Positions 22,738 to 23,845 of a DNA stretch of 23,845 bases are shown piece after piece. Made by a program: the position numbers and the translations under genes. The notes beneath the pieces were generated by a model. The model ran no database searches and was not told the DNA's origin. It worked only from the letters and a program-made list of their open reading frames with translations. The stretch's first letter is position 1. Every line of letters begins with the position of its first letter. The stretch covers positions 1 to 23,845 of the forward strand of contig UQIY01000033.1 in assembly GCA_900541195.1 (NCBI GenBank), in the 5' to 3' direction. This DNA comes from an uncultured Collinsella sp. (GTDB taxonomy: Bacteria; Actinomycetota; Coriobacteriia; Coriobacteriales; Coriobacteriaceae).

Positions 22738-23223
22738 CTATTCCTCCCGGCAAGCGTACGCGCAGGCAGCGTACTCGGGAAACGCATCGCGATCGGCGAA
22801 CTTGGGATCGACAGCCGGAAACTGGCGATGGGCGACGATATCGCCGAGCGAAACGGAATCGAGGTAGTCGCGCATCAACGCCTGGGCTCCGGCCCACAGG
22901 GGATGATAGCAGCACGCGCCCATGCGCGCACAGTCACCATCGGGGGCGGTGCAGTCGTTCATAACCATAGGGCCCTGAACGGCCTCGACGACCTGGCGGA
23001 TAGTGACGTCGTCCGGACTGACCTTGAGACGCATGCCACCGTGGACGCCACGCAGGCTCTCCACAATACCGGCTTGGACCAAACCATGCTGAATCGAACG
23101 GGCAAACGAATACGAGACATTGACCTCTTCGGCAGCGGTGCGAACAGAAAGCAAACGCTCCGGATCCTCAGCAAGCATCGCCAGCATGCGAAGGGCGTAA
23201 TCAGTCTTCCTCGATATGTCCAT
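22738..23223 (-). CDS. Rrf2-family transcriptional regulator
   Basis: The 161-residue protein has the Rrf2 winged helix (about 1-80), with MDISRKTDYALRMLAML at the start and SLRGVHGGMRL in the wing. Cys91, Cys98 and Cys104 (plus adjacent Cys105) give C-x6-C-x5-CC, close to the Fe-S ligand pattern of IscR/NsrR (C-x5-C-x5-C). Cys154 and Cys158 sit at the C-terminus. A redox, nitric-oxide or iron-sulfur sensor is therefore plausible, though not proven. The start is the ATG after GAAAGGGG; a longer in-frame reading of 36 codons has no signal. It probably controls itself and the glycosylase gene 21 bases downstream. Confidence 0.88.
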   Translation of the reverse strand: MDISRKTDYALRMLAMLAEDPERLLSVRTAAEEVNVSYSFARSIQHGLVQAGIVESLRGVHGGMRLKVSPDDVTIRQVVEAVQGPMVMNDCTAPDGDCARMGACCYHPLWAGAQALMRDYLDSVSLGDIVAHRQFPAVDPKFADRDAFPEYAACAYACREE

Positions 23224-23383
23224 TTTTCCCCTTTCAAGGAATACGAACAGCTCGAACGAGCTCCGGGGCCGAGCTTGTGTCGAGACGCTAAATGACCGCC
23301 AGGACATCCAAATGGTAAATCGGATATCCACTGAGTGCCGCGCTTGGAGCGAAATGCATCAGATGCGGCGCACAGTGCAATTT

Positions 23384-23389
23384 AGTATA
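23384..23389 (-). promoter_or_regulatory. Possible -10 box upstream of the Rrf2 gene
   Basis: TATACT on the minus strand in an AT-rich island (TTATACTAAATT), with only a poor -35 match (TTCTAC) 17 bases upstream. It would leave a leader of about 150 bases before the Rrf2 start, so a nearer promoter is possible. Confidence 0.3.
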
Positions 23390-23546
23390 ACCTAACCCCC
23401 TGTCTCGTAGAACAGGTGTTGCGCAACAAAGCTGTTGTTCAGACAGATATACTTATTAGATTTTACTTGCGTTCCCGAAGGCGCGGGGATTCTGGGCGAA
23501 GATGCACCAGGGCGATCGTTCTATCGAAACAAAGCGCATCAAACGC

Positions 23547-23574
23547 AAAAAGCCACGTCCGAAGACGTGGCTTT
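23547..23574 (-). terminator. Rho-independent terminator of the tRNA-Asp transcript
   Basis: AAAGCCACGT (23549-23558) and ACGTGGCTTT (23565-23574) pair perfectly around a TTCGG-type loop; the minus strand ends GGCTTTTTG. It begins 9 bases past the tRNA 3' end. Confidence 0.88.
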
Positions 23575-23582
23575 AATTGCGT

Positions 23583-23660
<78 letters not shown>

Positions 23661-23706
23661 AGGCAGTCGTTCGCGTTTGTTTCCGCTCGCGTGCGCTGCG
23701 GGGATT

Positions 23707-23736
23707 AGTATACACAGAAGTCTGTCCGGCGCGCAA
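23707..23736 (-). promoter_or_regulatory. Promoter of tRNA-Asp
   Basis: On the minus strand TTGCGC (23736-23731) is separated by 18 bases from TATACT (23712-23707), the latter preceded by TGTG. Transcription would begin about 40 bases before the tRNA 5' end. Confidence 0.6.
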
Positions 23737-23845
23737 CAACTTTTTTGAAAAATTTTTTGGGGCCATCCGGGAGGGCTTCCGGGGCTGAGGGCGGGGGTTA
23801 AGTTTGCTGCTCTACAGTCCTGCGCAAGACGGAAAGCACATTAAG

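Larger units (their letters stand above)
23224..23582. other. 359-base gene-free stretch between the Rrf2 gene and tRNA-Asp
   Basis: It holds the Rrf2 leader and a TATACT box, a perfect palindrome GTTGCGCAAC (23418-23427), and the tRNA terminator (23547-23574). No frame here has a ribosome binding site; plus-strand frames starting near 23416-23435 run through the tRNA and are not credible. Confidence 0.55.

Overview
The window reads as a chromosomal segment of a GC-rich, anaerobic gut actinobacterium, most likely a Collinsella-type member of the Coriobacteriia. This is inferred from protein style, the rubrerythrin, the mannose-family PTS and recurring intergenic phrases built on GGGACAGGTT / GGGACTGTCCC. 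No marker gene fixes the species. Almost every gene lies on the minus strand; the GntR-type regulator at 8961-9683 is the only plus-strand gene.

Region 1 (1-2155) holds a YitT-family membrane protein, a 354-base gap with a 119-base inverted-repeat element, and a HAD-family sugar-phosphatase-like protein.

Region 2 (2249-9683) is the metabolic centrepiece and looks like an Amadori-product (fructoselysine/glucoselysine-type) uptake and deglycation locus. It contains a mannose-family PTS (fused EIIAB, EIIC, EIID), two divergent SIS-fold sugar-phosphate deglycases related to FrlB/FraB/Gfr enzymes, an EamA/DMT transporter, and a divergently read GntR/UTRA regulator. The PTS would import and phosphorylate the glycated amine, and the SIS enzymes would split it into a hexose phosphate and a free amine. 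The EamA protein could move the amine or a related solute; that part is inference. A tandem 11-bp repeat (unit roughly NATACAWGTTN, two units one helical turn apart) occurs twice between the regulator and SIS gene 2, and in degenerate form before the PTS operon and before the EamA gene. This suggests one regulon under the local regulator. The 3' UTR of SIS gene 2 contains an unusual 99-base hairpin next to a perfect 12-bp hairpin.

Region 3 (9692-12324) carries a GNAT acetyltransferase, a threonine-aldolase-family PLP enzyme and a PAP2 phosphatase. Region 4 (12364-20717) has genome-maintenance genes: mfd, nth, a homodimeric-type ABC exporter, rmuC and a small membrane protein. Region 5 (20718-23845) has a rubrerythrin with a very strong terminator and a separate perfect 29-bp inverted repeat, a MutY-like glycosylase lacking the Fe-S cysteines and carrying Glu in place of the catalytic Asp, an Rrf2 regulator with candidate Fe-S cysteines, and a tRNA-Asp(GTC) with promoter and terminator.

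Start codons were moved downstream of the longest open frame wherever a good Shine-Dalgarno sequence sits before an internal ATG. These cases are noted per gene.
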